Source: Woeseia oceani (GTDB lineage Bacteria; Pseudomonadota; Gammaproteobacteria; Steroidobacterales; Woeseiaceae). From it: a DNA stretch of 64,000 bases. The stretch spans positions 1,291,001 to 1,355,000 of the forward strand of contig NZ_CP016268.1 of assembly GCF_001677435.1 (NCBI RefSeq), given 5' to 3'. Under the pieces are notes generated by a model that saw nothing but the letters and a program-made list of their open reading frames with translations, was not told where the DNA came from and did no database searches. Below, one piece after another: positions 1 to 8,393 of this stretch. The position numbers and the translations under genes are program-made. The number at the start of each line of letters is the position of its first letter. Within the stretch, counting starts at the first letter, position 1.

Positions 1-2
1 TC

Positions 3-1433
3 GACAGCTTTCAGGTTTTCGTGGTGGGTGCGCTGGCGGACGCTGATCATGCGGCGATCATACTGTTCTCAATGATGATAGGCGGCATGGTTGGCATCAT
101 CACCCGCAACGGGGGAATGGCCCGTATTGTCGAGATGTTTGTCAGCCGTGCGAAAACTGCGGTCAGTGGTCAGGTGTCGGTCTGGTTGATGGGCTTGATG
201 ATTTTCTTCGACGATTACAGCAACACGCTGGTCGTCGGCAATACCGCAAGGCCATTAACCGACCGATTGTCCATATCACGCGAAAAGTTGGCTTATATCG
301 TTGACTCGACGGCCGCGCCGGTCGTGTGCATTGCGTTGATTACGACCTGGATCGGTTACGAAGTGGGGCTGATCGGCACTGCACTCGAACAGATTCCGGC
401 TATCGACGCGCCGGCATACACCGTGTTTCTAAATTCCATTCCCTATAGCTTCTACCCGATTTTCGCCATCGTATTCGTGTTGGCGGTTGCGGTCAGTGGC
501 CGGGATTTCGGGCCGATGTATCGCGCTGAACAACGGGCTCGCGCTGGCGAGGTGGCGCCGCTCAGTAGCGAAGAGTTGCCCGCCATGCAGGGCGACAATC
601 TGGAAGCCAAACCGGATGTGCCGTTTCGTGCGTGGAATGCGTTCGTACCCTTGCTGGTAATGATCGCGACATTGTTGATCGGGCTTTACGCCACCGGCAG
701 CGGCGATGAACTGATGGACATCATCGGCTCTGCAGATTCGTACAAGGCGATGCTGTGGGCTTCGCTGCTTGGCGCACTGACGGCCGCGGTAATGAGCGTA
801 GCACAACGCATATTAACGGCTGAGGAAACAGTGGATGCCTGGTACGGTGGCGTGCGCGCGATGTTGTTCGCAATGATTGTTCTGGTGCTCGCCTGGGCGC
901 TGTCGAGCGTGACGGAAGCCCTGCACACAGCTGATTACCTGGTGTCGATATTGGCCGATTCGCTGCCGGCACCACTGGTGCCCGCCACGGTATTTCTACT
1001 GTCGGCAGTTACCGCATTCACCACCGGCACCAGTTGGGGCACGATGGGCATACTGATGCCGCTGGTAGTGCCGTTGACCTGGGCCGTGATGGGCGTGTCC
1101 GGTATGCAGGACCCCGAACACATGCATCTGCTGTATTCCGCGATTGCCTGCAATCTGGCCGGTGCCGTCTGGGGCGATCACTGCTCGCCGATTTCAGATA
1201 CAACGGTGCTGTCGTCAATGGCAAGCAGTTGCGATCACATAGAACACATTCGTACCCAGATGCCTTACGCACTGCTGGTTGGTGGCGTGGCCATGGCGGC
1301 GGGCACGATACCCGGAGGTTACGGAGTGTCGCCACTCATTTCATTGCCAATCGGTGTGTTGTTGCTTATTGGTGTCTTGCGCTATTTCGGTCGCGTCGCC
1401 GGTCAGGAACCGGCGACGGGAGCATCGGGCTGA
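3..1433 (+). CDS. NhaC-family Na+/H+ antiporter, 5' truncated by window edge
   Basis: This is an inner-membrane transporter of the NhaC antiporter family, which exchanges sodium (in some members organic anions) for protons. The reading frame is open to the left edge, so the N terminus is missing and about 476 codons are visible. Many hydrophobic helices are seen. Motifs typical of NhaC are DDYSNTLVVG near the start, GTSWGTMGILMPL around two thirds, and GDHCSPISDTTVLSSM shortly after it. A hydrophilic loop lies around visible residues 175-200. The 3' end overlaps the convergent isomerase gene by 31 bp. It lies 1.6 kb from the polyamine cluster, but nothing shows that it carries polyamines. The family call is firm; the substrate is not known. 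Confidence 0.85.
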   Translation, partial: DSFQVFVVGALADADHAAIILFSMMIGGMVGIITRNGGMARIVEMFVSRAKTAVSGQVSVWLMGLMIFFDDYSNTLVVGNTARPLTDRLSISREKLAYIVDSTAAPVVCIALITTWIGYEVGLIGTALEQIPAIDAPAYTVFLNSIPYSFYPIFAIVFVLAVAVSGRDFGPMYRAEQRARAGEVAPLSSEELPAMQGDNLEAKPDVPFRAWNAFVPLLVMIATLLIGLYATGSGDELMDIIGSADSYKAMLWASLLGALTAAVMSVAQRILTAEETVDAWYGGVRAMLFAMIVLVLAWALSSVTEALHTADYLVSILADSLPAPLVPATVFLLSAVTAFTTGTSWGTMGILMPLVVPLTWAVMGVSGMQDPEHMHLLYSAIACNLAGAVWGDHCSPISDTTVLSSMASSCDHIEHIRTQMPYALLVGGVAMAAGTIPGGYGVSPLISLPIGVLLLIGVLRYFGRVAGQEPATGASG

Positions 1434-2053
1434 CGTTCAGGAACGGCCTCGCTGAATGCCGGCAGTTGCAGGCAATGCGCGTCAATTGAGGTCAGCAACG
1501 GGTAGGGTGCAAGGTCAACGTTGAATCGTCTTGCGTTGTACATTTGTGGGACCAGCCATGCATCGGCCATCGTCGCGGAGTCTCCGTAACAGAACCGGCC
1601 ATCGCTACCGGATCGTGCGACGAGTTTCTCCAATGCCGCAAAGTTGCGGCCAATCCAATGTCGCGTCCATTCGGCAACAGCATCGTCGTCAGCGCCGAAG
1701 CTGCTACGCAGGTGATTGAGTACGCGCAGGTTTTGCAACGGATGTGTATCACAGGCAATAAGCGCAGCCATTTCACGTACCCGCGCACGACCGTCGGGGT
1801 CGCTCGGTAGTAAGGCCGGGTCGGGGTAACGTTCTTCAAGGTATTCAGCGATCGCCAGTGACTGGCCCAATGACAACTTACCGGTCTCCAGGACCGGCAC
1901 CAATCCCGTCGGGTTGCGCTCGAGAAACTCAGCTTTGGATTGTTCGCCGCGGTTCAGCATGACGGGCTCGAATTCCCAGCTGATTTTCTTCAGGTTCAAC
2001 AGAATTCTGATTCGGTAACTCGCGCTGCTACGGTAATACCCATACAGTTTCAT
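1403..2053 (-). CDS. maiA: Maleylacetoacetate isomerase (zeta-class glutathione transferase)
   Basis: This enzyme isomerises maleylacetoacetate to fumarylacetoacetate using glutathione, in tyrosine/homogentisate breakdown in the cytoplasm. The N-terminal thioredoxin-like domain carries YYRSSASYRIRILLNLK, the zeta-class SSxxxR signature for glutathione. NPTGLVPVLE supplies the cis-proline, and an all-helical GST domain follows (about residues 85-213). I chose the ATG at 2053, where homologues begin; a GTG at 2065 is also possible. No hppD, hmgA or fahA lies next to it, so the rest of the pathway is outside the window. Related zeta GSTs act on other substrates, so the exact substrate is inferred from the family. 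Confidence 0.87.
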   Translation of the reverse strand: MKLYGYYRSSASYRIRILLNLKKISWEFEPVMLNRGEQSKAEFLERNPTGLVPVLETGKLSLGQSLAIAEYLEERYPDPALLPSDPDGRARVREMAALIACDTHPLQNLRVLNHLRSSFGADDDAVAEWTRHWIGRNFAALEKLVARSGSDGRFCYGDSATMADAWLVPQMYNARRFNVDLAPYPLLTSIDAHCLQLPAFSEAVPERQPDAPVAGS

Positions 2054-2198
2054 AGGAAAATTCACATCTCTTCAGGTGGTGGAAAGGACGGCACGGCGGC
2101 GAATAGTTTAACGTTTCAGGAGCGCGGCGTCTGACTGATAAATAGGCTAAACTGCTGCATCCAGTTATTTTTTTAATACTCAAAATTGAGGACACACG

Positions 2199-2942
2199 AT
2201 GCGTAGCCTTGTTTCACTCATTGTATTGCTGATGGCGTTGCCGTCAATCGCCGACGAACAGACCGAACAGAAAGTCCGTGACGCCATGACGTCGTCCGTA
2301 AGGACTGAAGCGGAAATTGCACGTGATGCCAATCGCAAGCCGGTCGAGACACTGGCGTTTTTTGGATTGAAAGACGATATGCGTGTGCTCGAGCTGTTAC
2401 CCGGGGGTGGCTGGTACACGAAGCTGCTGGCACCGGTACTGCGTGATAAAGGTGAGCTGTACGTGTCAATCGGCACGAATAGCGTCAGCAGCAATCTGAT
2501 GACACAGGACGGCTTTGATCACATCAAAGTTTTGGACATTGATGCCGCGATGGAGCGTTCTGGTCCTTTTGGCACCAATAACATTGGGCCATTTGATTTC
2601 GGCGTTAAAGGCCTGGATCTGGTGGTTACTTTCCGCAACATGCACAACTTCACGCCCGAAGGCCGCGCCAACATCAATGACGCGGTATTCAAATCACTCG
2701 CCCGTGGCGGACTCTACGGCGTGATTGACCATAGCCGTCGGCACATGGAACCGTTGTCTATGGAAACACGCCGACGTGCCGATGTTGTTGAGATCATCAA
2801 GGAAGTACAGGCTGCCGGTTTCGAGCTCGTGGACTACAGCGATCTGCATTTCCGCCCGGATGACGAGCTTCGCTACGAAGTTGGTCGTCGCACCGTGACC
2901 GGCAATACCGATCGCTTCACGTTGTTGTTCAAGAAACCCTGA
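2199..2942 (+). CDS. Exported class I SAM methyltransferase-like protein (COG4798 type)
   Basis: This 247-residue protein has a clear signal peptide (about residues 1-18, ending before DEQTEQ), so it is probably exported. The mature part has a Rossmann methyltransferase fold: VLELLPGGGWYTKLLAPVL is the glycine-rich SAM-binding motif I, and LDLVVTFRNMHNF corresponds to motif IV. The family is described as predicted methyltransferases without a proven substrate. Having a SAM-type fold behind a signal peptide is odd, because SAM is not expected in the periplasm, but it is characteristic of this family. The gene stands alone and ends in a strong hairpin (2951-2979). The product is hypothetical in function. 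Confidence 0.75.
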   Translation: MRSLVSLIVLLMALPSIADEQTEQKVRDAMTSSVRTEAEIARDANRKPVETLAFFGLKDDMRVLELLPGGGWYTKLLAPVLRDKGELYVSIGTNSVSSNLMTQDGFDHIKVLDIDAAMERSGPFGTNNIGPFDFGVKGLDLVVTFRNMHNFTPEGRANINDAVFKSLARGGLYGVIDHSRRHMEPLSMETRRRADVVEIIKEVQAAGFELVDYSDLHFRPDDELRYEVGRRTVTGNTDRFTLLFKKP

Positions 2943-2950
2943 AACAGCGA

Positions 2951-2979
2951 GCGGGCAGGGCATCGACAGCCCTGCCCGC
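2951..2979 (+). terminator. GC-rich hairpin after the methyltransferase-like gene
   Basis: An 11-bp perfect inverted repeat (GCGGGCAGGGC / GCCCTGCCCGC) with a 7-nt loop begins 8 nt after the stop codon. It is not followed by a T tract, so it may act as an RNA 3'-end stabiliser or a U-tract-independent terminator rather than a classical one. Confidence 0.6.
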
Positions 2980-3075
2980 CGTCAGGTGGTGTACAGGAAC
3001 GTCGGGTCTGACGTATCCTAGACCTTCCGGGCAAAAATGCCTGACGCGACCAGGTTCAGGCCATTTTGGCCCTAT

Positions 3076-3831
3076 ATGTGTGCAAAACCCGTAATCGGAA
3101 TTCCGTCGGATCGGCGTATCGTCGAGCCGCACCCGTTCCATATGGTGGGCGAAAAATACATCTCGGCGATCGTTGACGGCGCTCGAAGTCTGCCGGTCTT
3201 ATTGCCCGCGCTGGGTGGTCGGCTGCCTGCCGGGGAGTTGCTAACGGCAATCGACGGTCTGTTCCTGACCGGTAGCCCGTCGAACGTTGAGCCGCATCAC
3301 TACGGTGGTTCGCCCAGCCGTTCGGGCACCTTGCACGATCCCGCGCGGGACGCCACGACGTTGCCCCTGATCGACGCCGCGCTGGCGGCCGGCATGCCTG
3401 TCTTTGCCGTGTGCCGTGGTTTTCAGGAACTGAACGTGGTGCTTGGTGGCTCGCTGCACCCGTTTGTGCACGAAGTGCCGGGCTATCACGTGCACAAAGA
3501 AAACCCTGCTGATCCGCTCGATGTTCAGTACGCGCCGGCCCACCCCGTCAAACTGGTTGAGGGTGGATTGCTGCACGCATTGGCCGGTCGAGGTTCTGTG
3601 ATGGTGAACTCATTGCACAGTCAGGGCATCGCCCAACTGGCCAGTGATGTGCGCATTGAGGCATTGGCAGACGATGGCTTGGTTGAGGCGTTCAGTGTTG
3701 ACAAGTACAACAGTTTCGCACTGGCGGTGCAGTGGCACCCGGAATGGCGCGTGACCGAGAACGAATTTTCCATGGCAATGTTTTCCGCATTCGGTGATGC
3801 GTGCCGCGATTTTGCGCAACGACATCGATAA
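3076..3831 (+). CDS. puuD: Gamma-glutamyl-GABA hydrolase (class I glutamine amidotransferase-like)
   Basis: PuuD-type enzymes release glutamate from gamma-glutamyl-GABA or related gamma-glutamyl amino acids, the last step of the glutamylated polyamine route. The nucleophile Cys113 lies in FAVCRGFQELN, and the His/Glu of the triad are in VQWHPEW near the C terminus. The 251-residue length fits the family. The frame opens at 3037, but the ATG at 3076 (MCAKPVIGIP) matches homologues and is preferred. It lies just upstream of the PuuA-like synthetase on the same strand, 81 bp away, consistent with one polyamine operon. Hydrolysis of a related conjugate, such as gamma-glutamyl-beta-alanine, is also possible. 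Confidence 0.9.
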   Translation: MCAKPVIGIPSDRRIVEPHPFHMVGEKYISAIVDGARSLPVLLPALGGRLPAGELLTAIDGLFLTGSPSNVEPHHYGGSPSRSGTLHDPARDATTLPLIDAALAAGMPVFAVCRGFQELNVVLGGSLHPFVHEVPGYHVHKENPADPLDVQYAPAHPVKLVEGGLLHALAGRGSVMVNSLHSQGIAQLASDVRIEALADDGLVEAFSVDKYNSFALAVQWHPEWRVTENEFSMAMFSAFGDACRDFAQRHR

Positions 3832-3890
3832 TCTGTGCAACAACAACGACGTACTTAAAACAATAAAGCAATCAATCCAAGGTGCCCGGA

Positions 3891-3901
3891 AAGTGGCACA
3901 T
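3891..3901 (+). promoter_or_regulatory. Candidate polyamine-regulon operator upstream of puuA
   Basis: AAGTGGCACAT lies immediately before the Shine-Dalgarno (GAAGG, 3902-3906) of the synthetase gene. Nearly the same sequence occurs twice in the regulator/oxidase promoter region (8305-8315 on +, 8268-8278 on -). Recurrence at two promoters of one cluster that encodes an HTH regulator suggests an operator. This is an inference from three copies. Confidence 0.4.
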
Positions 3902-3912
3902 GAAGGTGTAAC

Positions 3913-5244
3913 GTGGATGACAAGGAGTTATTTCAAAATTGGTTCCGGGAACATAAAACGGAGGATCTAGAGGCCTTCGTTCCGGACATGGCCGGCGCCG
4001 CAAGAGGCAAGTTATTGCCCGCGGACAAATTTGGCAGAGGTGAGATGAAATTGCCCGAAGGCATTTTCGCTCAGACCGTTTCCGGCAACTATGTCGTAAA
4101 CAAATCCAATATCGAAGACCGGGATATGCTGTTGGTACCTGATTTCGCAACATTGCGACCGGTACCGTGGGCCAGCGATCCGGCGGCATCCGTATTCATG
4201 GATTGCCAGCGCAAAGACGGATCGCCAGTTAATACTTCCCCCCGGCAGGTCCTGAAGAACATCGTCAAGTTATACAGCGACAAAGGCTGGACGCCGGTGG
4301 TCGCACCCGAAGTCGAGTTCTATCTGCTGAATCCGCACTCTGATGCGAACGCGGAAGTGGAACCGCCGGAGGGCAGGCTTGGCCGAACTGAAACGGCCAA
4401 ACAGCCCTACAGTATTGACACGATGAATGATTTCGATCCGTTCATTAACGACGTTTATCTCTACTGCGAAGAACAAGGCATTTCGATTGACACGCTGTCC
4501 CAGGAAATGGGGCCAGCCCAGTTCGAGATCAACTTCTTGCATGGCGATCCAATCACGCTTGCCGATCAGGTGTTCCTGTTCAAACGCACGATTCGTGAAG
4601 CAGCAATCAAACATGAAATGCACGCGACTTTTCTTGCACGGCCAATGTCAGAGGAAGCCGGCAGTGCATTGCATATCCACCAGAGCGTCATCGACAAGGA
4701 CGGCGAGAATATATTCTCGAATTCGGATGGGTCGGCCAGTGAATTGTTTTATTCCTACATCGCGGGCCTGCAGAGGTACGTGCCCGAGGCTTTGCTAATG
4801 TTTGCACCGTATCCCAATTCCTATCGGCGTTTTCTCAGCTACTGGGCATCACCGATCAACCTGGATTGGGCAGTCGACAACAGGACGGTCGGGCTGCGAG
4901 TGCCGGATTCTGCACCCGCAGCACGCCGGGTTGAAAACCGGCTTGCCGGCGCGGACGTCAACCCCTATCTGGCGATAGCGGCTACACTGGCCTGCGGTTA
5001 CCTTGGCATGACCGAAGGCTTGTCGCCGACGGAAGAAACGACAGGCAGTGCCTATGACAAGCCGTTCGGTTTGCACCGACACATGTTCTCGGCGATTGAG
5101 GCCTTTGAAAGCAGTGACGCGCTACGCGCGACCCTGGGCGATTCGTTTGTTTCGCTGTACACGGCGCTCAAGTACGAAGAAGTGACGGAATTTGAACAGA
5201 TCGTGACTCCGTGGGAGCGCGAGGTCTTGATGTTCAACGTCTGA
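3913..5244 (+). CDS. puuA: Gamma-glutamylpolyamine synthetase (glutamine synthetase family)
   Basis: This ATP-dependent ligase joins glutamate to a diamine or polyamine such as putrescine, the first step of the Puu pathway. The 443-residue protein has the glutamine synthetase fold: an N-terminal beta-grasp domain (about 1-105) and a catalytic domain with metal/ATP motifs APEVEFYLL, FEINFLHGDP, ALHIHQSV and NSYRRFL. It is shorter than a GlnA of nitrogen assimilation and lacks the adenylylation-site region, as in the PuuA/PauA group. The GTG start at 3913 is preceded by GAAGG at a 6-nt spacing. The neighbouring PuuD, PuuB and agmatinase homologues support polyamine use. Which polyamine is preferred cannot be read from the sequence. 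Confidence 0.88.
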   Translation: MDDKELFQNWFREHKTEDLEAFVPDMAGAARGKLLPADKFGRGEMKLPEGIFAQTVSGNYVVNKSNIEDRDMLLVPDFATLRPVPWASDPAASVFMDCQRKDGSPVNTSPRQVLKNIVKLYSDKGWTPVVAPEVEFYLLNPHSDANAEVEPPEGRLGRTETAKQPYSIDTMNDFDPFINDVYLYCEEQGISIDTLSQEMGPAQFEINFLHGDPITLADQVFLFKRTIREAAIKHEMHATFLARPMSEEAGSALHIHQSVIDKDGENIFSNSDGSASELFYSYIAGLQRYVPEALLMFAPYPNSYRRFLSYWASPINLDWAVDNRTVGLRVPDSAPAARRVENRLAGADVNPYLAIAATLACGYLGMTEGLSPTEETTGSAYDKPFGLHRHMFSAIEAFESSDALRATLGDSFVSLYTALKYEEVTEFEQIVTPWEREVLMFNV

Positions 5245-5362
5245 TCGATCATTGCACCCAGCCTTTAGTGAGACCGTCAGGATGTGAAATCACACTGCCG
5301 AACGGTTTCACTATTGGCTAACATGATTCGCATAACTACCTACCCAATTGAGGATCCGGACT

Positions 5363-6736
5363 ATGGCAATTGCCGATAGCCGTCAAGGCAGTGAATGGAA
5401 AGACCTGGACGGTCGCCACTACTTGCACCCGTTTACCGACCACAAGTCACTGGCCAAGACCGGGAGTCGCATCGTTACCCGTGCCGACGGTGTCTATATT
5501 TTCGATGCCGACGGCAACAAAATTCTTGATGGTATGTCCGGGCTCTGGTGCGTGAATGCGGGCTACGGTCGCGACGAACTGGTCGATGCCGCTGCAAACC
5601 AGATGCGGGAATTGCCGTACTACAACAGCTTCTTTCAGTGCGCTCATCCGCCGTCAATTGAGTTGTCGCGCATGTTGCAGGAAATCACCCAGCCGCAATT
5701 CAATCGGGTTTTTTACACGGGCTCAGGTTCCGAATCGATCGATACCATGATTCGGATGGTGCGCCACTACTGGGAACTGAAGGGCGAGCCACAACGCAAG
5801 ACCCTCATCGCGCGGAAAAACGCCTACCACGGTTCGACAATTGGCGGCGCCAGCCTTGGCGGGATGAAGCCGATGCATTCTCAAGGCGGGCCAATGGTGC
5901 CGCGCATTGAACATATCGATCAGCCGTACTGGTTTGGCAGCGACCGTTCGTTGTCGCCGGACGAATTCGGTCTGCAGGCTGCGCAGTTGTTGCGCCAGAA
6001 AATTGAAGCGCTGGGGCCGGATCAGGTGGCGGCTTTTGTGGGTGAGCCTATACAGGGGGCGGGCGGAGTGATTATTCCGCCGGACAGCTACTGGCCCGAG
6101 ATTCAGAAGATTTGCGACGAGTACGGCATCCTGTTGGTGACCGATGAGGTCATTTGTGGCTTTGGTCGACTCGGGCAATGGTTTGGCGCGGATTATTTCG
6201 ACGTCAAACCCGATCTCATGACGTTTGCCAAAGGTGTCACCTCCGGCTATCTGCCGCTTGGCGGTGTCATGGTCGGTGACCGGGTTGCGGACGCGCTGAT
6301 CGACAAGGGCGGCGAGTTTTACCATGGCTATACTTACTCGGGGCACCCGGCGGCTTGCGCCGTCGCAATAGAAAATATACGCATCCTGCAGCGGGAGAAT
6401 CTGGTGGAGCGCGTGCGCGATGACATCGGCCCCTATCTGGCAGAGCGCTGGCGCACGCTCGCAGAACACCCCATCGTTGGTGAAACGAGGATGGTTGGAT
6501 TGATGGGTGCGCTGGAGCTGGTGGCCGATAAATCGAGTCTCGCACGGTTTGACGAAAAAATAGGCGCAGGCACCCTCTGCCGTGATTTTCTGGTGAACAA
6601 CGGGCTTGTCATGCGCGCCGTAGGAGATACGATCGTGGTTGCTCCGCCATTGACGTTGAGTCATGAAGAGGCGGACGAGCTGATAGGCAAAGCCTGGAAG
6701 TGCCTCGACCTGACGCAAAAGGCGATCGCGGCTTAA
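5363..6736 (+). CDS. spuC: Class III aminotransferase, putrescine/diamine--pyruvate type
   Basis: This PLP-dependent aminotransferase of the class III (omega) group probably uses a diamine or omega-amino acid with pyruvate. The 457-residue protein has the cofactor-binding TGSGSESIDT, the aspartate in LLVTDEVICGFGRLG, and the Schiff-base lysine in LMTFAKGVTSGYLPLGG. The overall sequence resembles SpuC/putrescine--pyruvate aminotransferases. ATG 5363 is preferred over the in-frame TTG at 5348. It is followed 26 bp later by the agmatinase-family gene, probably co-transcribed. A second, clearly distinct class III enzyme lies at 9738-11078, so the two probably act on different amines of the pathway. 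Confidence 0.85.
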   Translation: MAIADSRQGSEWKDLDGRHYLHPFTDHKSLAKTGSRIVTRADGVYIFDADGNKILDGMSGLWCVNAGYGRDELVDAAANQMRELPYYNSFFQCAHPPSIELSRMLQEITQPQFNRVFYTGSGSESIDTMIRMVRHYWELKGEPQRKTLIARKNAYHGSTIGGASLGGMKPMHSQGGPMVPRIEHIDQPYWFGSDRSLSPDEFGLQAAQLLRQKIEALGPDQVAAFVGEPIQGAGGVIIPPDSYWPEIQKICDEYGILLVTDEVICGFGRLGQWFGADYFDVKPDLMTFAKGVTSGYLPLGGVMVGDRVADALIDKGGEFYHGYTYSGHPAACAVAIENIRILQRENLVERVRDDIGPYLAERWRTLAEHPIVGETRMVGLMGALELVADKSSLARFDEKIGAGTLCRDFLVNNGLVMRAVGDTIVVAPPLTLSHEEADELIGKAWKCLDLTQKAIAA

Positions 6737-6762
6737 CAGCGGAATCGCAACGGAGTTCATGC

Positions 6763-7710
6763 ATGGACAAACGGGCTGGCGACCACGCGATTTTACGCAG
6801 TGATCTTTACGGCACTACGCCTGAGCCAACTTTCGCCGGTGCTTTGTCGTTCATGCGGCGCAAGTACAGCCGCGATCTTGAAGGCGTGGATCTGGTAGTG
6901 AGCGGTGTGCCGCTCGACACGGCAACGACCAACAGGCCGGGTGCCCGGTTCGGACCCAGGGCCATCAGGGCGGCGTCGTCGATCATGGCCTGGGAACGGC
7001 CATACGGCATGGAGTTCGACCCTTTCGACGTGCTGGCGGTCGTTGACTACGGCGACTGTTTTTTTGATCACGGTCGCCCGGATACGGTGCCAGAGGTCAT
7101 CGAGAGACACGCGCTCGAGATCATTTCACAGGGGCCGGGTTTGTTGTCTCTCGGTGGCGATCATTTTGTCTCCTACCCCTTGCTGCGGGCGCACGCGGAA
7201 AAATTCGGCGCGCCACTATCGTTACTGCATTTCGATGCGCACAGTGACACCTGGGAAGATGACGAAGGCCGGATTGACCACGGCACGATGTTTTACCACG
7301 CGGTCCAGGAGGGCTTGGTCGATCCCGAGCATTCTGTGCAGATCGGGCTGCGAACGCGCAATGCCGATACGCTCGGTTTCCAGATTCTTGACGGTCCGTG
7401 GGTGCAAGACAACGGGATTGACGCTGTCGTTGATGCGGCGCACGCGATACTGGGCGAGCGCCCGGTATACCTGACGTTTGATATCGACTGCCTCGACCCG
7501 GCATTTGCGCCCGGCACTGGTACGCCGGTGTGCGGCGGTCTCAGCACCTACCAGGCGATCAGTATTCTGCGCGGCATGCACGGCATTAACCTGATTGGCG
7601 GTGACGTCGTCGAAGTTGCACCGGCTTACGATGTTGGGGAAATAACCGCATTGGCCGCGGCGCACGTGGCGATGGAAATTATCGGTATCTACGCAGCCGC
7701 CAACAGCTAG
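6763..7710 (+). CDS. speB: Agmatinase / ureohydrolase family enzyme
   Basis: Ureohydrolases cleave a guanidino group to urea; SpeB converts agmatine to putrescine. The binuclear manganese site is complete: SLGGDHFVSYP, HFDAHSDTWED and TFDIDCLDPAFAPGTGTP carry the His/Asp ligands. The length of 315 residues is normal. The ATG at 6763 has CGGAG upstream; the frame also extends 63 nt further into the preceding gene. In context it would feed putrescine into the gamma-glutamyl route. Guanidinobutyrase and guanidinopropionase belong to the same family and cannot be excluded, and guanidinopropionate would fit the beta-alanine genes downstream. Its end is 7 bp from the convergent regulator gene. Confidence 0.85.
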   Translation: MDKRAGDHAILRSDLYGTTPEPTFAGALSFMRRKYSRDLEGVDLVVSGVPLDTATTNRPGARFGPRAIRAASSIMAWERPYGMEFDPFDVLAVVDYGDCFFDHGRPDTVPEVIERHALEIISQGPGLLSLGGDHFVSYPLLRAHAEKFGAPLSLLHFDAHSDTWEDDEGRIDHGTMFYHAVQEGLVDPEHSVQIGLRTRNADTLGFQILDGPWVQDNGIDAVVDAAHAILGERPVYLTFDIDCLDPAFAPGTGTPVCGGLSTYQAISILRGMHGINLIGGDVVEVAPAYDVGEITALAAAHVAMEIIGIYAAANS

Positions 7711-7717
7711 CGTCGTT

Positions 7718-8263
7718 CTAAAAGCTCGGCGGGGTGCAAGCGGAGACCAGCAGGCATTCAGAGCTGCCGGTATTGCGAAAGCGATGCGGCATGCGGCTGT
7801 TGAAGCGATAGGCGTCGCCGACTCCCAGTGTCTGTACCTGGTCGCCGACCGTAACCTCCAGGCGTCCCGAGAGGATGATGCCACCTTCCTCAGCATCGTG
7901 ACTTAACATCGACTTGCCGGTGTCAGCGCCAGGCTCGTAGCGTTCGTAAAGAATCTGCAACTGGCTGCCACTCAGGTCGCTACCGACCTGGCGAAAGCTG
8001 ATCGGACCGCTGCTGATTTCGCTCAGCTCCTCGGCGCGAAAAAACACTTGTTCGCGGGAGCTGCTGTCTTCGGCAAAGAACTCTGAAAACGATACGCCCA
8101 TGGCAACGAGTATGCGCTTCAGCAAGCCCATCGACGGGTCGCTTTGTCCTGATTCGATGAGGGAAACAGTCGCGTTGGATACGCCCGCCATCGCGGCGAG
8201 TCGACGTTGCGACAGGTGATGCGAATGGCGAAGTTTCTTCAAACGCAGCCCAATTTCGTCCAT
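7718..8263 (-). CDS. puuR: PuuR/PauR-like HTH-cupin transcriptional regulator
   Basis: This 181-residue regulator has an N-terminal XRE-type helix-turn-helix (residues about 5-60, LSQRRLAAMAGVSNATVSLIES) and a C-terminal cupin-2 domain (about 105-178, GGIILSGRLEVTVG and PHRFRN). That is the architecture of the putrescine repressor PuuR and its Pseudomonas counterpart PauR. ATG 8263 is preferred to the upstream GTG at 8269; AAGAGG on the minus strand is its ribosome-binding site. It is divergent from the oxidase gene and probably represses the cluster, with polyamine or a glutamyl intermediate as inducer. The repeated AAGwGGCACrT motif overlaps its own leader, suggesting autoregulation. Confidence 0.85.
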   Translation of the reverse strand: MDEIGLRLKKLRHSHHLSQRRLAAMAGVSNATVSLIESGQSDPSMGLLKRILVAMGVSFSEFFAEDSSSREQVFFRAEELSEISSGPISFRQVGSDLSGSQLQILYERYEPGADTGKSMLSHDAEEGGIILSGRLEVTVGDQVQTLGVGDAYRFNSRMPHRFRNTGSSECLLVSACTPPSF

Positions 8264-8267
8264 GCGC

Positions 8268-8315
8268 ACGTGCCTCTTGTTGAATCGTTAAAAATAATAA
8301 ACGAAAGTGGCACGT
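8268..8315. promoter_or_regulatory. Divergent puuR/puuB control region with an 11-bp inverted repeat
   Basis: ACGTGCCTCTT (8268-8278) and AAGTGGCACGT (8305-8315) are inverted copies differing at one position, flanking an A/T-rich spacer that is the likely promoter zone. The right arm, extended as GAAAGTGGCACGT, matches the sequence before the synthetase gene at 3889-3901 with one difference. This is a plausible binding site for the adjacent HTH-cupin regulator. Confidence 0.5.
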
Positions 8316-8393
8316 AGTCTATATAAAACAAGTAGTTAATATCAATCGTTTAAATATTGTTAACTCCCGAATGCAGGAGTACCCTGAGCCACC

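Noticed and set aside
5723-6760. A 345-codon open frame on the - strand opposite the class III aminotransferase
   Set aside because: No family resemblance and complete overlap with a confident gene; it is an antisense shadow.
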